Positions 18,704 through 27,955 of a stretch of 64,000 nt of DNA are shown here, piece by piece (position 1 is the first letter of the stretch; every line of letters starts with the position of its first letter). The stretch is from positions 37,359 to 101,358 of the forward strand of contig CAZPKG010000012.1 of NCBI GenBank assembly GCA_964587105.1, read 5' to 3'. Made by a program: the position numbers and the translations under genes. The notes below the pieces were generated by a model. The model saw only the letters and a list, made by a program, of their open reading frames with translations, was not told the DNA's origin and did not search any database. The DNA is from JABWCQ01 sp964587105 (GTDB lineage Bacteria > Electryoneota > RPQS01).

Positions 18704-21324
18704 TCAGCATCACAGCGCTTCTCACTCGCCTGCTCTTGATCTTGGCCCTGACGGGGCTTGTTGCAGTTAGGCCAGCCACTGCGGGAATCGAATCTCCGCA
18801 CGGGAAATTGACGTTAGACTGTCAGCTCTGTCACACGACGGACAATTGGCTGAAGATGAAAACCGATTCCGGTTTTTCACACGACGCCATGACAGAATAC
18901 CCGCTGGTGGGCCGCCATAACGGCGTACGCTGCATTGAATGTCATGCTACGCTCGTCTTCGCGGACGCGAAAACGGGATGTTTAGAGTGTCATACGGATA
19001 TTCATCGTGGGCAATTCTCGGACAATTGCAGCCAGTGCCATACGCCGCATCAGTGGGCGGATGAACCTAAATTCCGCAAGATGCACGAAGCAACGCGCTT
19101 TCCACTGATTGGAGTGCATGCGAATCTCGATTGCCAAAGCTGCCATGCAAGCGGCCAATATGTCAATCTCGTGACCGAGTGCATCGGTTGTCACAGTGAG
19201 CAATTTGCCGCAACCACTACTCCCGATCACACTGAAGCAGGTTTCTCGAAAAATTGTGCCGAGTGTCACAGCATAACCGCAACGAGCTGGAAAGGTCCCA
19301 GCTTCTCGCACACGTCCGCCTTCCCGCTCACCGGCGGTCATGCATTGAACAATTGCCAAATTTGTCACACGAACGGCTACGCCAATACGCAATCAGCTTG
19401 CGTGGAGTGTCATCAGAATGACTATGCCGCCGCCGCTAATCCCACCCACGAAAGCGGAGCATTTCCATCTACCTGTGAGAACTGCCACACGATCAACTCG
19501 TGGCGTCCTGCAACTTTTGCCAATCACAATCAAACGGTCTTCCCGCTCACCGGAGCGCATGTCTTGACCGATTGCGCTCAGTGTCACGTCGGAGGTCTGT
19601 TCACCGGCACAGCAACCTTGTGTGCAGGATGTCATCAATCAGATTACGATGGCGCGACCAATCCGCAGCATGACGCAACCGCCTTTGGAACCAATTGCGA
19701 GCAATGTCACATTACCGATGCTTGGCGTCCCGCAACGTTTGCAAACCACAACCTGACGGCATTTCCGCTCACGGGTCGTCACGTCTCGACTGATTGTGCG
19801 GAATGCCACGTCGGCGGGCAATACACCGGCACTCCGACCGATTGCTGGTCATGTCATGAAGAGCAATATAACGGCACAACAGATCCCAATCACATTACTT
19901 CAAACTTCCCGCAAAACTGCGCAGTCTGCCACTCAACGGAAAACTGGACGGAAGCCACATTTGATCACAATTTGACGGCATTCCCGCTCACAGGCCGTCA
20001 TGTTGAAACCAATTGTCTTGATTGCCATATCGGTGGTCAATATTCTGGTACGCCGTCGGATTGCTGGTCTTGTCATCAAGATGATTACAACGGGACAACC
20101 GATCCCAATCACGTTGCCTCAAGCTATCCGCAAAATTGCACGGTTTGTCATTCGACGGCAAATTGGACGGAATCCACATTCGATCATAACCTGACGTCGT
20201 TTCCGCTTACGGGTACGCACGTCACAACCAATTGTATCGAGTGTCACGTCGGCGGCGTCTATGACGGTACTCCTACCGATTGCTGGTCCTGCCATCAAAA
20301 TGACTACAACGAACAGTCCGATCACGTGCAAAACAACTTCCCGCACGATTGCGCCGTTTGTCACAATACTATCGAGTGGGATCAGGCGACCTTCAATCAC
20401 AACAACACTGACTTCCCGCTGACCGGCGCTCATGTCCAGACGAATTGCTTGGAATGTCACGTCGGCGGAGTCTATGACGGCACGCCCACGGATTGCTGGT
20501 CCTGCCATGAAGATGATTACAACGACGCAGAGGGGCACGTGTCGCAGAACTTCCCGCACGACTGTGCGCTCTGCCATAATACGAGCGATTGGGATGAAGC
20601 GACCTTCAACCATAACAACACAGACTTTCCGCTGACAGGTGCGCATGTCCAGACGAATTGCACGCAATGTCATATCGGCGGAGTCTATAACGGCACACCG
20701 ACAGATTGCTGGTCTTGTCACGAGGATGATTACAACGATGCCGAAGATCACCTCGCAAACAACTTCCCGCACGACTGTGCTCAATGTCACAACACAACCG
20801 ACTGGGACAGCGATTTTAATCACAGCAACACCGACTTCCCGTTGACCGGTGCTCACGTTTCCACAGCGTGCTTACAGTGTCACACCAACGGGCAATTCGA
20901 GAATACTCCCGCCGACTGCTGGTTCTGCCACCAAACGGATTTCAACAACGCCAACGATCCCGATCACAACGAAGGCTACCCGCAAGAGTGCCTCGATTGC
21001 CACACCACGTCAAATTGGAATTCCATTTTCAATCACGACGGGCAGTACTTCCCGATCTACTCAGGCAACCATCGCAACGAGTGGAATCTCTGTAACGAGT
21101 GCCACACTACTGACGGCAACTTTGCGACGTTCAGTTGTATCGAATGCCATGAACATAGTGATGAGGGCGAGTTAGAAGATATTCACGACGAGGAAGACGT
21201 AGAAAACTACACATATACCCCCACGTCATGCTATGCTTGCCATCCTGACGGAGAAGAAGGCCCAAACGTTCGCAAACGCGACCGCCGTGAAGTGAAGCCC
21301 AACCGCACGGGAGTCCAGAACTGA
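18700..21324 (+). CDS. 34-heme c-type cytochrome with tandem three-heme modules
   Basis: About 874 aa from ATG 18700, which overlaps the previous stop. A signal peptide (LILALTGLVAVRPATAG) precedes 34 CxxCH motifs. From about residue 190 the protein is built of a repeat of ~66-70 aa with three hemes: CxxCH-NTxxW-xFxHN-FPLTGxHV-CxxCH-VGGxYxGTPTD-CWSCH-xDDYN. The last copies are nearly identical in stretches, which points to recent module duplication. The C-terminus (KRDRREVKPNRTGVQN) is basic and heme-free. The size and architecture resemble long-range electron-conducting cytochromes. Confidence 0.9.
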   Translation: MISITALLTRLLLILALTGLVAVRPATAGIESPHGKLTLDCQLCHTTDNWLKMKTDSGFSHDAMTEYPLVGRHNGVRCIECHATLVFADAKTGCLECHTDIHRGQFSDNCSQCHTPHQWADEPKFRKMHEATRFPLIGVHANLDCQSCHASGQYVNLVTECIGCHSEQFAATTTPDHTEAGFSKNCAECHSITATSWKGPSFSHTSAFPLTGGHALNNCQICHTNGYANTQSACVECHQNDYAAAANPTHESGAFPSTCENCHTINSWRPATFANHNQTVFPLTGAHVLTDCAQCHVGGLFTGTATLCAGCHQSDYDGATNPQHDATAFGTNCEQCHITDAWRPATFANHNLTAFPLTGRHVSTDCAECHVGGQYTGTPTDCWSCHEEQYNGTTDPNHITSNFPQNCAVCHSTENWTEATFDHNLTAFPLTGRHVETNCLDCHIGGQYSGTPSDCWSCHQDDYNGTTDPNHVASSYPQNCTVCHSTANWTESTFDHNLTSFPLTGTHVTTNCIECHVGGVYDGTPTDCWSCHQNDYNEQSDHVQNNFPHDCAVCHNTIEWDQATFNHNNTDFPLTGAHVQTNCLECHVGGVYDGTPTDCWSCHEDDYNDAEGHVSQNFPHDCALCHNTSDWDEATFNHNNTDFPLTGAHVQTNCTQCHIGGVYNGTPTDCWSCHEDDYNDAEDHLANNFPHDCAQCHNTTDWDSDFNHSNTDFPLTGAHVSTACLQCHTNGQFENTPADCWFCHQTDFNNANDPDHNEGYPQECLDCHTTSNWNSIFNHDGQYFPIYSGNHRNEWNLCNECHTTDGNFATFSCIECHEHSDEGELEDIHDEEDVENYTYTPTSCYACHPDGEEGPNVRKRDRREVKPNRTGVQN

Positions 21325-22898
21325 TGAAACAGATCATCCTCGCACTCCTTGCAGTTGTTCTGAATAGCTTCGCCGCCGAAGTTCAAACCAAAGTCCAATA
21401 CGTTTCAGCCACGGCGGTCTATCTGAACGCGGGCCGTCAAGCGGGTATCGCACAAGGCGACACCGTTGTGGTTTCACGCGATGGAAAAGAGCTAATTAGG
21501 CTGGCCGTAAGCTTTGTGTCCGACAACTCATCTTCGTGCGAGCTTCTCAATGCTCCCGCAGTGGTTGCTAAAGATGACAAAGCAATCGTCTTCGTAAAGG
21601 CGGCACTTGCTCAAGAACAACCTTTCGAGGTCCAAACTTACGAAGCTGAAGTCACACCCGAAACCCGCAGCAGATTCCTGCGGCCTAATGAGCGACCTAA
21701 TCAACTTTCTGGCCGAATCGGAGTGGGCTATACAGTACAGAACGATCGTGAAGTCACCAATGACGACTACACGGAACCCTCACTTAGCGTACGGGCCGGC
21801 TTGAGCAGAATCTCCGGCAGCGATCTGTCTGCAAAGCTAAATCTCAAATTGCGCCGAACGGAGAGGGACAACAGTGAGTCCTCGTCTTCAAACCGTATCT
21901 ACGAGGCAATGCTCGCCTATGGACCGCAGAACAAGCCTCTCTCTGCCGGAGTTGGACGCCTCATGTTGCGCGAAACCCGCGGCATGGGCTATCTCGATGG
22001 AGCCTATCTAAAGTACGATCTCTCAAACAATTGGAAAATCGGCGCGGTCGGCGGAATTGAGCCGGACCTTCAAAACACAAAAATTGAGTCCGACGTCAAG
22101 AAATACGGGGCATTTGCGGCCTTTGAACAGCGTCTCGGCGAGGCTAACACAGTTCAGGCAACCGCCTCCATTGCAGGTCGATATCTTAAGGACGAAATAA
22201 GCCGTGAATTCCTTTACCAGCAATTCAGCTACATTGGCGGCTCCAAGTTTCGCGTTTTCGAGAGCACGGAACTCAACCTGAATCGCGGCTGGCTGAAGGA
22301 CGCCGAAGGATCAACGCTTACACTCGCCTCATTTCTCTTAGATGCGCGATACAATGTGTCTCGCTCATTGGGAGTTTCCCTTGGCTATGATAGCCGCACC
22401 AACTACTACACGGCCGAAACCCGCTCCATCCCCGACAGCATCTTCGCCAGTAATCTACAGCAAGGCCTGCGCGCCAGCGCAGATGCCCGTTTCGGAGAGT
22501 CCTATTCGGCGGAATTAGGTTTTGCAAGCCGCGATGCCGAGAGCAATGACTCGCAGAGCAACAGCGGCTGGGCACGCCTCGGCTCAAATAATCTTCTAAA
22601 ATCACAAGTCAGCGCCTACGCAAGACTGCGCTGGTTTGACAATCAATTCAGCAAAGGCACTCAGCCCTCGCTCATGCTCTCGCGCATGATCGCGAATTGG
22701 TTCGATGCCGGAATCGAGTTCGGCTCGAATGACTACGATCTGCTTGTGACGTCCGAGAGTATCTCGCAGCAGTGGGCCGCGCTAATGCTTGACTTCACGT
22801 TGGCTAAGCAATTCTATGCCTCAACTGAGTTCGAGCAAGGCTTCGGTGATGGCCGGGATGCAATGCTGTTGAGTCTCTCCTTAGGTTATCGATTCTAA
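21324..22898 (+). CDS. Outer-membrane beta-barrel protein of the cytochrome operon
   Basis: 524 aa, sharing one base with the previous stop (TGATG). A signal peptide (LLAVVLNSFAAE) and a small N-terminal domain of ~90 residues are followed by ~400 residues of alternating amphipathic strands (YLKYDLSNNWKIGAVGGIE, SVSLGYDSR-like segments) ending in a barrel C-terminus (MLLSLSLGYRF, terminal Phe). It contains no heme motif. By analogy with porin-cytochrome conduits it could house or dock a cytochrome across the outer membrane; this is inferred from the operon. Confidence 0.75.
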   Translation: MKQIILALLAVVLNSFAAEVQTKVQYVSATAVYLNAGRQAGIAQGDTVVVSRDGKELIRLAVSFVSDNSSSCELLNAPAVVAKDDKAIVFVKAALAQEQPFEVQTYEAEVTPETRSRFLRPNERPNQLSGRIGVGYTVQNDREVTNDDYTEPSLSVRAGLSRISGSDLSAKLNLKLRRTERDNSESSSSNRIYEAMLAYGPQNKPLSAGVGRLMLRETRGMGYLDGAYLKYDLSNNWKIGAVGGIEPDLQNTKIESDVKKYGAFAAFEQRLGEANTVQATASIAGRYLKDEISREFLYQQFSYIGGSKFRVFESTELNLNRGWLKDAEGSTLTLASFLLDARYNVSRSLGVSLGYDSRTNYYTAETRSIPDSIFASNLQQGLRASADARFGESYSAELGFASRDAESNDSQSNSGWARLGSNNLLKSQVSAYARLRWFDNQFSKGTQPSLMLSRMIANWFDAGIEFGSNDYDLLVTSESISQQWAALMLDFTLAKQFYASTEFEQGFGDGRDAMLLSLSLGYRF

Positions 22899-22913
22899 GT
22901 AGATTCGATTCGC

Positions 22914-22946
22914 GAACGGGCGATCCCTGCGGGTTCGCCCGTTTTC
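22914..22946 (+). terminator. Rho-independent terminator of the conduit operon
   Basis: AACGGGCGA (22915-22923) and TCGCCCGTT (22935-22943) form a 9-bp stem followed by TTTC. It closes the 14245-22898 operon. Confidence 0.8.
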
Positions 22947-23007
22947 AGTTTGCAGTTTATTGGTTATGGCCCATCTTTTGTAATAATTGTCTATATTACC
23001 CATGAAA

Positions 23008-23033
23008 TGCGCACCCTCTGCGCACATGCGCAC
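23008..23033. promoter_or_regulatory. Triple TGCGCAC motif
   Basis: TGCGCAC occurs at 23008, 23019 and 23027, about 100 bp before the GTG of the lipoprotein gene. Closely repeated identical heptamers at roughly helical spacing suggest a regulator binding site. No protein is assigned. The rest of 22947-23131 shows nothing clear. Confidence 0.3.
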
Positions 23034-23131
23034 GTCGTTTTCAACTTTCTCACGCCGTTCGTGTCAAACAAGAAAAGCTGAACGGCGCGCCGAATTCATT
23101 TCATCGACCTGCCAGACCAACTGCTTCGACC

Positions 23132-23926
23132 GTGATTAAAAGCATTAAAATATTTATACTTGCGCTGCCATTAGGGTGGATTTTGTCGTGTTCTGCACCT
23201 CACGACAACCCTCTCGATCCGAGGTCCTCCAACTATGTCGAACCGGACGAACCAGTGGTAGAAATCCCTGATCCGGTCTTTTCAGCAACTGTGCGTAGCG
23301 TGCACAAAGGCCGAACCACCATAGACATCTTCTCGGTGGAGACGGAGATCTGGTCGGATTCAAACATGATCACAGACTCCGTCACCGTCCAATTCAATAC
23401 CACTACTCCCCGACGGATGACATTTTCACCGAACGGACATTGGGTGCGGAGTTTCAATTCCAACAACATCGGGGATGACGACCTCGAGGCTGGCGTCGGG
23501 ATGCCGTTCTTGTTCCGTGTTTATACACCGGACACCGTTTGGACAAGCGGCCCGCATAGCTACGTTCGCGTGATTCACGATACACCTGCCACAACTTCTC
23601 CCGATTCCCTGCAAACTGTTGAAGCGCATCCTGTCTTCATTTGGCCGGATTTCGACGGCACATTTCCATATCGTTATCAAGTTGTTGTCGAGCTTGAGAA
23701 TAAGTACCTGGCCGAGATAACGACCGTATGGACGTCGGACACGCTAAATTCTGTGGTGCGATCCGTTCAATATCCCGAAACGCTTTCAAACTTAATCGAT
23801 ACCGTCCCCAATAGCTCACCCGATTCAATCTACTACCATTGGACGCTCACGGTCTTTGACGCCTTTGGCAACTCGTCGGTATCAGTGGACGCTGCCTTTA
23901 ACGTGCAAGCCGGAGTAACAAAGTGA
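23132..23926 (+). CDS. Lipoprotein of unknown function
   Basis: 264 aa, GTG start. Lipobox ILSC near residue 20 followed by SAPHDNPLDPRSS, a signature common after the lipidated Cys in FCB-group lipoproteins (DNPLDP). The body is beta-rich, with two Ig/FN3-like halves (FSATVRSVHKG..., PVFIWPDFDGTFPYRYQVVVE). No catalytic motif is visible. It overlaps the sigma-54 activator gene by 4 bp, so it could be a sensor or cargo of that regulatory unit. Confidence 0.6.
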   Translation: MIKSIKIFILALPLGWILSCSAPHDNPLDPRSSNYVEPDEPVVEIPDPVFSATVRSVHKGRTTIDIFSVETEIWSDSNMITDSVTVQFNTTTPRRMTFSPNGHWVRSFNSNNIGDDDLEAGVGMPFLFRVYTPDTVWTSGPHSYVRVIHDTPATTSPDSLQTVEAHPVFIWPDFDGTFPYRYQVVVELENKYLAEITTVWTSDTLNSVVRSVQYPETLSNLIDTVPNSSPDSIYYHWTLTVFDAFGNSSVSVDAAFNVQAGVTK

Positions 23927-25374
23927 GCGCCGGCCTTCTTACCTCCGAACAAGTTCTGCAAGCCGGGCAGAAGCTCTTAGAGCTTCGTCCGCTCGAAGAA
24001 GTGTTCCACACGGTCTTGGACATCGCGGCTCAAGCCATGCATGCCGAAACGGCCATGATCATATTGAACAGCAGCAGCGGATCAATTTCCCTTGCGGCGG
24101 TGCATCAAAGCAGAGGAGAGACCCGCACGCTTGATGAAGTGTCGCAGTCGCTGATCAAAGAGTCCATCGAATCCAACAAGCCAATACTAACAGAGAGCGC
24201 CGTTGAAGACCCGCGCTTCTCCGGCAAGTCATCGATTATCTTGCAGCACATTCAGTCTGCCGCAATTCTCCCGCTATCCGGCCGCAATGCCGTTGAAGGT
24301 GCGCTATATCTCGATAGCCGCTCCGACCGCGATCTCTTCCGCAAAGAAAACCTTGCGCCGCTGGCGACACTCGCGGCCTTCGCTACACTTGCCATCGAAA
24401 ATGCGCGCCGCTATGACCGCGCACGCAGCGAAATTGCGGCTCTGAAATCCAACGATTCAAAACGGCTTATCGTCGGTGACAGCCACCCGATGCGCGAACT
24501 TTATAGCCTGATTTCGCGCGTCGCTCCCAGTGAACTTCCGGTGATCATTACAGGCGAATCCGGAACCGGCAAAGAGTTGATCGCACGCGAGATACATCGC
24601 ACGAGTTCCCGCGCTACCAAACCGTTTCTCGCACTATATTGCGGCAACGTATCTTCCGAACTGTTTGAAAGTGAACTCTTCGGACACAAACGCGGCAGTT
24701 TTACCGGTGCCACGATGGACAAGCAAGGCCTTGTCGAAGCGGCGGAAGGGGGCTCGCTGTTCTTGGATGAAGTTGCGGATATTCCCATCGGAATCCAAGC
24801 CAAACTCCTGCGCTATTTGCAAGAGTCTGAGTACCGCAGAGTAGGCGACGTGGAAACGCGTAAAGCAAACGTGCGCATCATCACTGCCACGAACAAAGAT
24901 CTGCAAAGCGAGATTCAAGCAGGCCGCTTCCGTGAAGATTTGTATTACCGGCTCTTCATTCTTCCCATTGTCTCGCCGCCGCTGCGCGAACGTCGCTCGG
25001 ATATTCCCCTGCTCGTGCATCACTTTCTTCGAAAAGTCGGCAACAAAGTTACCGGCATCTCTCCCGACGCGCTTCGCCGATTGCAAACCTACTCTTGGCC
25101 CGGCAACGTCCGCGAACTCGAAAACACCATCGTCCGCGCCGCCGTCATCACGCGTAGCGACCGCATTGAGGTTGAAGATATTTCGCACCAAGGGATCACG
25201 AAAGAAGCGGGCAATAACGAGGACTTGAGTTGGAAGTCTGCCGAAAAAACGCACATCCTGCAAGTGCTTGACCTCTGCGGAGGGAATCGCTCGAAAGCAG
25301 CAGTCATGCTCGGCATCTCGCGCCGCTATTTGCACTACAAACTCAAAGAGTGGGAAGAGCTTAGCACAAAATGA
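23923..25374 (+). CDS. GAF-domain sigma-54 activator with variant GSFTGA loop
   Basis: 483 aa, GTG start overlapping the previous stop (GTGA). An N-terminal GAF sensor domain (about 20-165), AAA+ domain with Walker A GESGTGKE, Walker B GGSLFLDEVADI, arginine-finger region, and a C-terminal Fis-type HTH (CGGNRSKAAVMLGISRRYLHYKL). The sigma-54 contact loop reads GSFTGA instead of the usual GAFTGA; the key Thr and Gly are kept. No receiver domain is present, so control is probably through GAF ligand or phosphorylation by the kinase encoded directly downstream (inference). Confidence 0.88.
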   Translation: MSAGLLTSEQVLQAGQKLLELRPLEEVFHTVLDIAAQAMHAETAMIILNSSSGSISLAAVHQSRGETRTLDEVSQSLIKESIESNKPILTESAVEDPRFSGKSSIILQHIQSAAILPLSGRNAVEGALYLDSRSDRDLFRKENLAPLATLAAFATLAIENARRYDRARSEIAALKSNDSKRLIVGDSHPMRELYSLISRVAPSELPVIITGESGTGKELIAREIHRTSSRATKPFLALYCGNVSSELFESELFGHKRGSFTGATMDKQGLVEAAEGGSLFLDEVADIPIGIQAKLLRYLQESEYRRVGDVETRKANVRIITATNKDLQSEIQAGRFREDLYYRLFILPIVSPPLRERRSDIPLLVHHFLRKVGNKVTGISPDALRRLQTYSWPGNVRELENTIVRAAVITRSDRIEVEDISHQGITKEAGNNEDLSWKSAEKTHILQVLDLCGGNRSKAAVMLGISRRYLHYKLKEWEELSTK

Positions 25375-26954
25375 AGCCGCTCGCTCAGCGACTTTCCGAT
25401 CGAAAACTGATTTCGCATGGCGACATCTCGTCGGCCTATCGTGCCCGCGACACCAGACTCGACCGGGATGTGTTTCTGAAAATTCTCCATCCGCATTTCG
25501 CGCAGGATGAGGATTTGCGCACACGCTTCGAACGCGAGGCCCGCGCCGCCGCAAAGATTGACCACGCCCAGCTCGTTAGAATTTACGAAGTCGGAGAAGA
25601 TCCCAATGAAGGGCCGTTCATGCTCTTGGAGTGGGTGGAGGGTGAAACTTTGGCCGCGAAGATTAAACGCGACAAAAGACTCTCTACCGCCGAGCTTCGT
25701 AAACTCGCGCTCTCGCTCCTGTCCGGTTTGTCAGCTTTGCATCAGAATGGCATCCTGCATCGCGACATAAAGCCTGATAACATTCTCCTGCGCAACGACG
25801 GCGAATTTAAGCTTACCGATTTCAGCCTTGCGTTGCTCTCGGATGCGCCGAAGCTCACGCATCATTCCGCAGTGGTTGGCACACCGGCTTATCTTGCTCC
25901 CGAACTTGCGCGCGGAAAATCACCAAGCGAGCGCTCCGATCTTTTTGCGGTTGGAGTCGTGCTCTATGAGTCGGCAACCGGACACAATCCGTTTTATGCC
26001 GACGCCTTGTTGGAGTCTTTGCGTCGTGTGCGTGAAGAGACACCTGATTGGAAACTGCTGGAATCTCTCGCTGCAGAGCCTGCTACTATTGCCTTAATCA
26101 AGAGTTGCTTGGAGAAAGAGTCGGAAGCCCGCCCCGACTCTGCCGCAGCGGCGGCCTCGCTTCTGAACGGCCACGAGCAGTCGCCTGCAACATTGAAATC
26201 CCAAACGAAACGGCGGAGCATCTTTATTGCAGCAGCCGTTCTACTTACTTCGATCGCAGTAATTACCTTTTGGCCGAAACAAGAGACTCTGCAGACAACT
26301 CCTCTGAATCTATCGTCCGACTCACATGACACGTCCAATGTCGATGTGAACACGCCAGCAGTCGCGACGATAGACACTGCTCGCAATATCGAACCTACGC
26401 CGAAAAAACTCTCTGTAGAAAAACCTGTCGAGACCAAGAAACCCGATTCGGCGAGATCTATTCAGACCGAAAAGCCAGTTCAAACTGCGTCCCAATTACC
26501 TGACAGTTTTGAACTTCATCTCGACACAACTCCGTGGGCGCATGTGACACTGAGCGGCGCCGATTTGGGAACGACTCCGTTCGCGGAATCTCTTAAACTC
26601 AAACGCGGTCCCCACGTTTTTTTGCTCCGCAACCCGGCATTTCCGCCGATTCTCGCATCTATTGATTTGACCGACAATATGCATCAAGAAATTGTGCTCG
26701 CAAAATATGTTCAGCACATTGAGTTGACAGTCGAGCCATGGGGCGACGTCTTTCTCGACAACGAACACGTCGGTACAACTCCGCTGAACAGGTTAATCGC
26801 AGTCTTACCGGGCAGCCATACGATTCGCATTTCTCATGCAACTCTCCCTGACGTTTCAAAATCGTGGCAAGCTGTCGCGGGGGATACAATTAAGATGCAC
26901 GCCAACCTGCAAACTTCAGAACTTGCCGTCAGAACCGTGGGAGAACATCATTGA
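25371..26954 (+). CDS. Transmembrane Ser/Thr protein kinase with PEGA domains
   Basis: 527 aa, ATGA overlap with the previous gene. Hanks-type kinase domain (about 1-270) with the VAIK-like Lys in DVFLKIL, catalytic loop HRDIKPDN, an APE-like segment (GTPAYLAPE), and DFS in place of the usual DFG at the magnesium site. One TM helix follows (about 283-300), a proline/lysine-rich linker, then two PEGA-like beta-sandwiches outside (PWAHVTLSGADLGTTP, PWGDVFLDNEHVGTTP). PEGA domains typically bind cell-surface components. It is likely to phosphorylate the adjacent regulator. Confidence 0.85.
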   Translation: MKPLAQRLSDRKLISHGDISSAYRARDTRLDRDVFLKILHPHFAQDEDLRTRFEREARAAAKIDHAQLVRIYEVGEDPNEGPFMLLEWVEGETLAAKIKRDKRLSTAELRKLALSLLSGLSALHQNGILHRDIKPDNILLRNDGEFKLTDFSLALLSDAPKLTHHSAVVGTPAYLAPELARGKSPSERSDLFAVGVVLYESATGHNPFYADALLESLRRVREETPDWKLLESLAAEPATIALIKSCLEKESEARPDSAAAAASLLNGHEQSPATLKSQTKRRSIFIAAAVLLTSIAVITFWPKQETLQTTPLNLSSDSHDTSNVDVNTPAVATIDTARNIEPTPKKLSVEKPVETKKPDSARSIQTEKPVQTASQLPDSFELHLDTTPWAHVTLSGADLGTTPFAESLKLKRGPHVFLLRNPAFPPILASIDLTDNMHQEIVLAKYVQHIELTVEPWGDVFLDNEHVGTTPLNRLIAVLPGSHTIRISHATLPDVSKSWQAVAGDTIKMHANLQTSELAVRTVGEHH

Positions 26955-27706
26955 TCTGGATACTTGCGCTGCTGATTTCCTGTTCAGGCCTATATGCTCA
27001 ATCTTCGTTGCGGGCTGAGGTAGATTCCCTCTTTTTGGTTGGAGACTATGAGCGCGTCGAACTGCTTGTCCTGCGAGCAGCGAGCGACGCAGCTATTCCA
27101 GATACCCAACGTGTGGCACTTGAATTGACAGGCGGCTATGCATTGATCATGCTCGAGCGCGAAGCCGAAGCCAGATCTCATTTTCAGCGCGCATTGGAAC
27201 TCGACTCGACATTAACATTAGATCCCATCCAAGTCAGTCCGAAGTTTCGCGTGGTCTTTGATGACGTAAAGTCCGATTGGCAGACTCGCAGAATTCAAGA
27301 TGTGCCCACAACTCGCGTTCAAGAAATTGTCAGTTGGCGAGGCGCGGAACCGAAGTCCCGTCTTCTCAATCTTGCGGTTCCGGGAACAGGATTTCTGGCT
27401 GAAAAGAAATTCGTGCGCGGCGCCGTTCACTTCGCGGCGCAAGCGGCTCTCACTGTTTTATGGCTAAGCGAATTGAGTCAAAATAACTCTGCCCGTAAAG
27501 ACTATTTGGCCGCTGATTCTTCCTCGCAAGCCGAAACCCTCTATAAGACCTACGACGACCATCACCGCCGTATGTGGACCTTCGGCTTAGCCGCTGCCGG
27601 TGTCTATCTCGCCTCTCAAGTTGACCTCACTCTCTTCCGCACCCCTCAGACCTCGTTTGAAATCCTCCCAGCTGAATCTGCCCTCCGCCTGAATTTCAAT
27701 TTCTGA
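26951..27706 (+). CDS. Secreted TPR protein of the kinase cluster
   Basis: 251 aa with TTG start overlapping the kinase stop (TTGA). Signal peptide (LLISCSGLYAQ; the Cys could be lipidated but the box is poor). The first ~90 residues form TPR-like helices (ALIMLEREAEARSHFQRALELD), followed by a linker and a C-terminal pair of hydrophobic segments (FVRGAVHFAAQAALTVLWL, MWTFGLAAAGVYLAS). The layout is similar to small periplasmic or outer-membrane proteins found beside PEGA/TPR regulators. Function unknown; last gene of the four-gene overlapping cluster. Confidence 0.6.
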   Translation: MIWILALLISCSGLYAQSSLRAEVDSLFLVGDYERVELLVLRAASDAAIPDTQRVALELTGGYALIMLEREAEARSHFQRALELDSTLTLDPIQVSPKFRVVFDDVKSDWQTRRIQDVPTTRVQEIVSWRGAEPKSRLLNLAVPGTGFLAEKKFVRGAVHFAAQAALTVLWLSELSQNNSARKDYLAADSSSQAETLYKTYDDHHRRMWTFGLAAAGVYLASQVDLTLFRTPQTSFEILPAESALRLNFNF

Positions 27707-27877
27707 TTTCCATATCCCCGCTAATTGGTTCCGAGTTAGGGGTGTCGTTTGCAACCAGTCACCACAAGTTAAACATCATCATCACTGTGCACCGTGTTCA
27801 CAGGCGCTGTAACGCTCACGCGCACATCAGAGCACCATTTCTTATTTAGATATTTGATAAATATAAATTTAGAGAAC

Positions 27878-27893
27878 TGGAACAGCTCTTGCC
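27878..27893 (+). promoter_or_regulatory. Sigma-54 promoter before the T9SS protein gene
   Basis: TGGAACAGCTCTTGCC keeps TGG, the 4-nt spacer and TTGC of the -24/-12 consensus with exact spacing; the expected start is near 27904 and the ATG is at 27956 after GGAGAAACA. It lies just after the cluster encoding a GAF-type sigma-54 activator. The rest of 27707-27877 is AT-rich with scattered GTGCAC/GCGCAC motifs that could be activator sites. Confidence 0.65.
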
Positions 27894-27955
27894 ATTATAT
27901 AGGCCAAAGCAACGTACTTGGTAACCTGTTTCACACCCCTATTTCTGGAGAAACA

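Noticed and set aside
18700..21324. CRISPR-like or VNTR array within the cytochrome gene
   Set aside because: The periodicity is that of a coding three-heme protein module with varying sequence; repeats are not separated by unique spacers.
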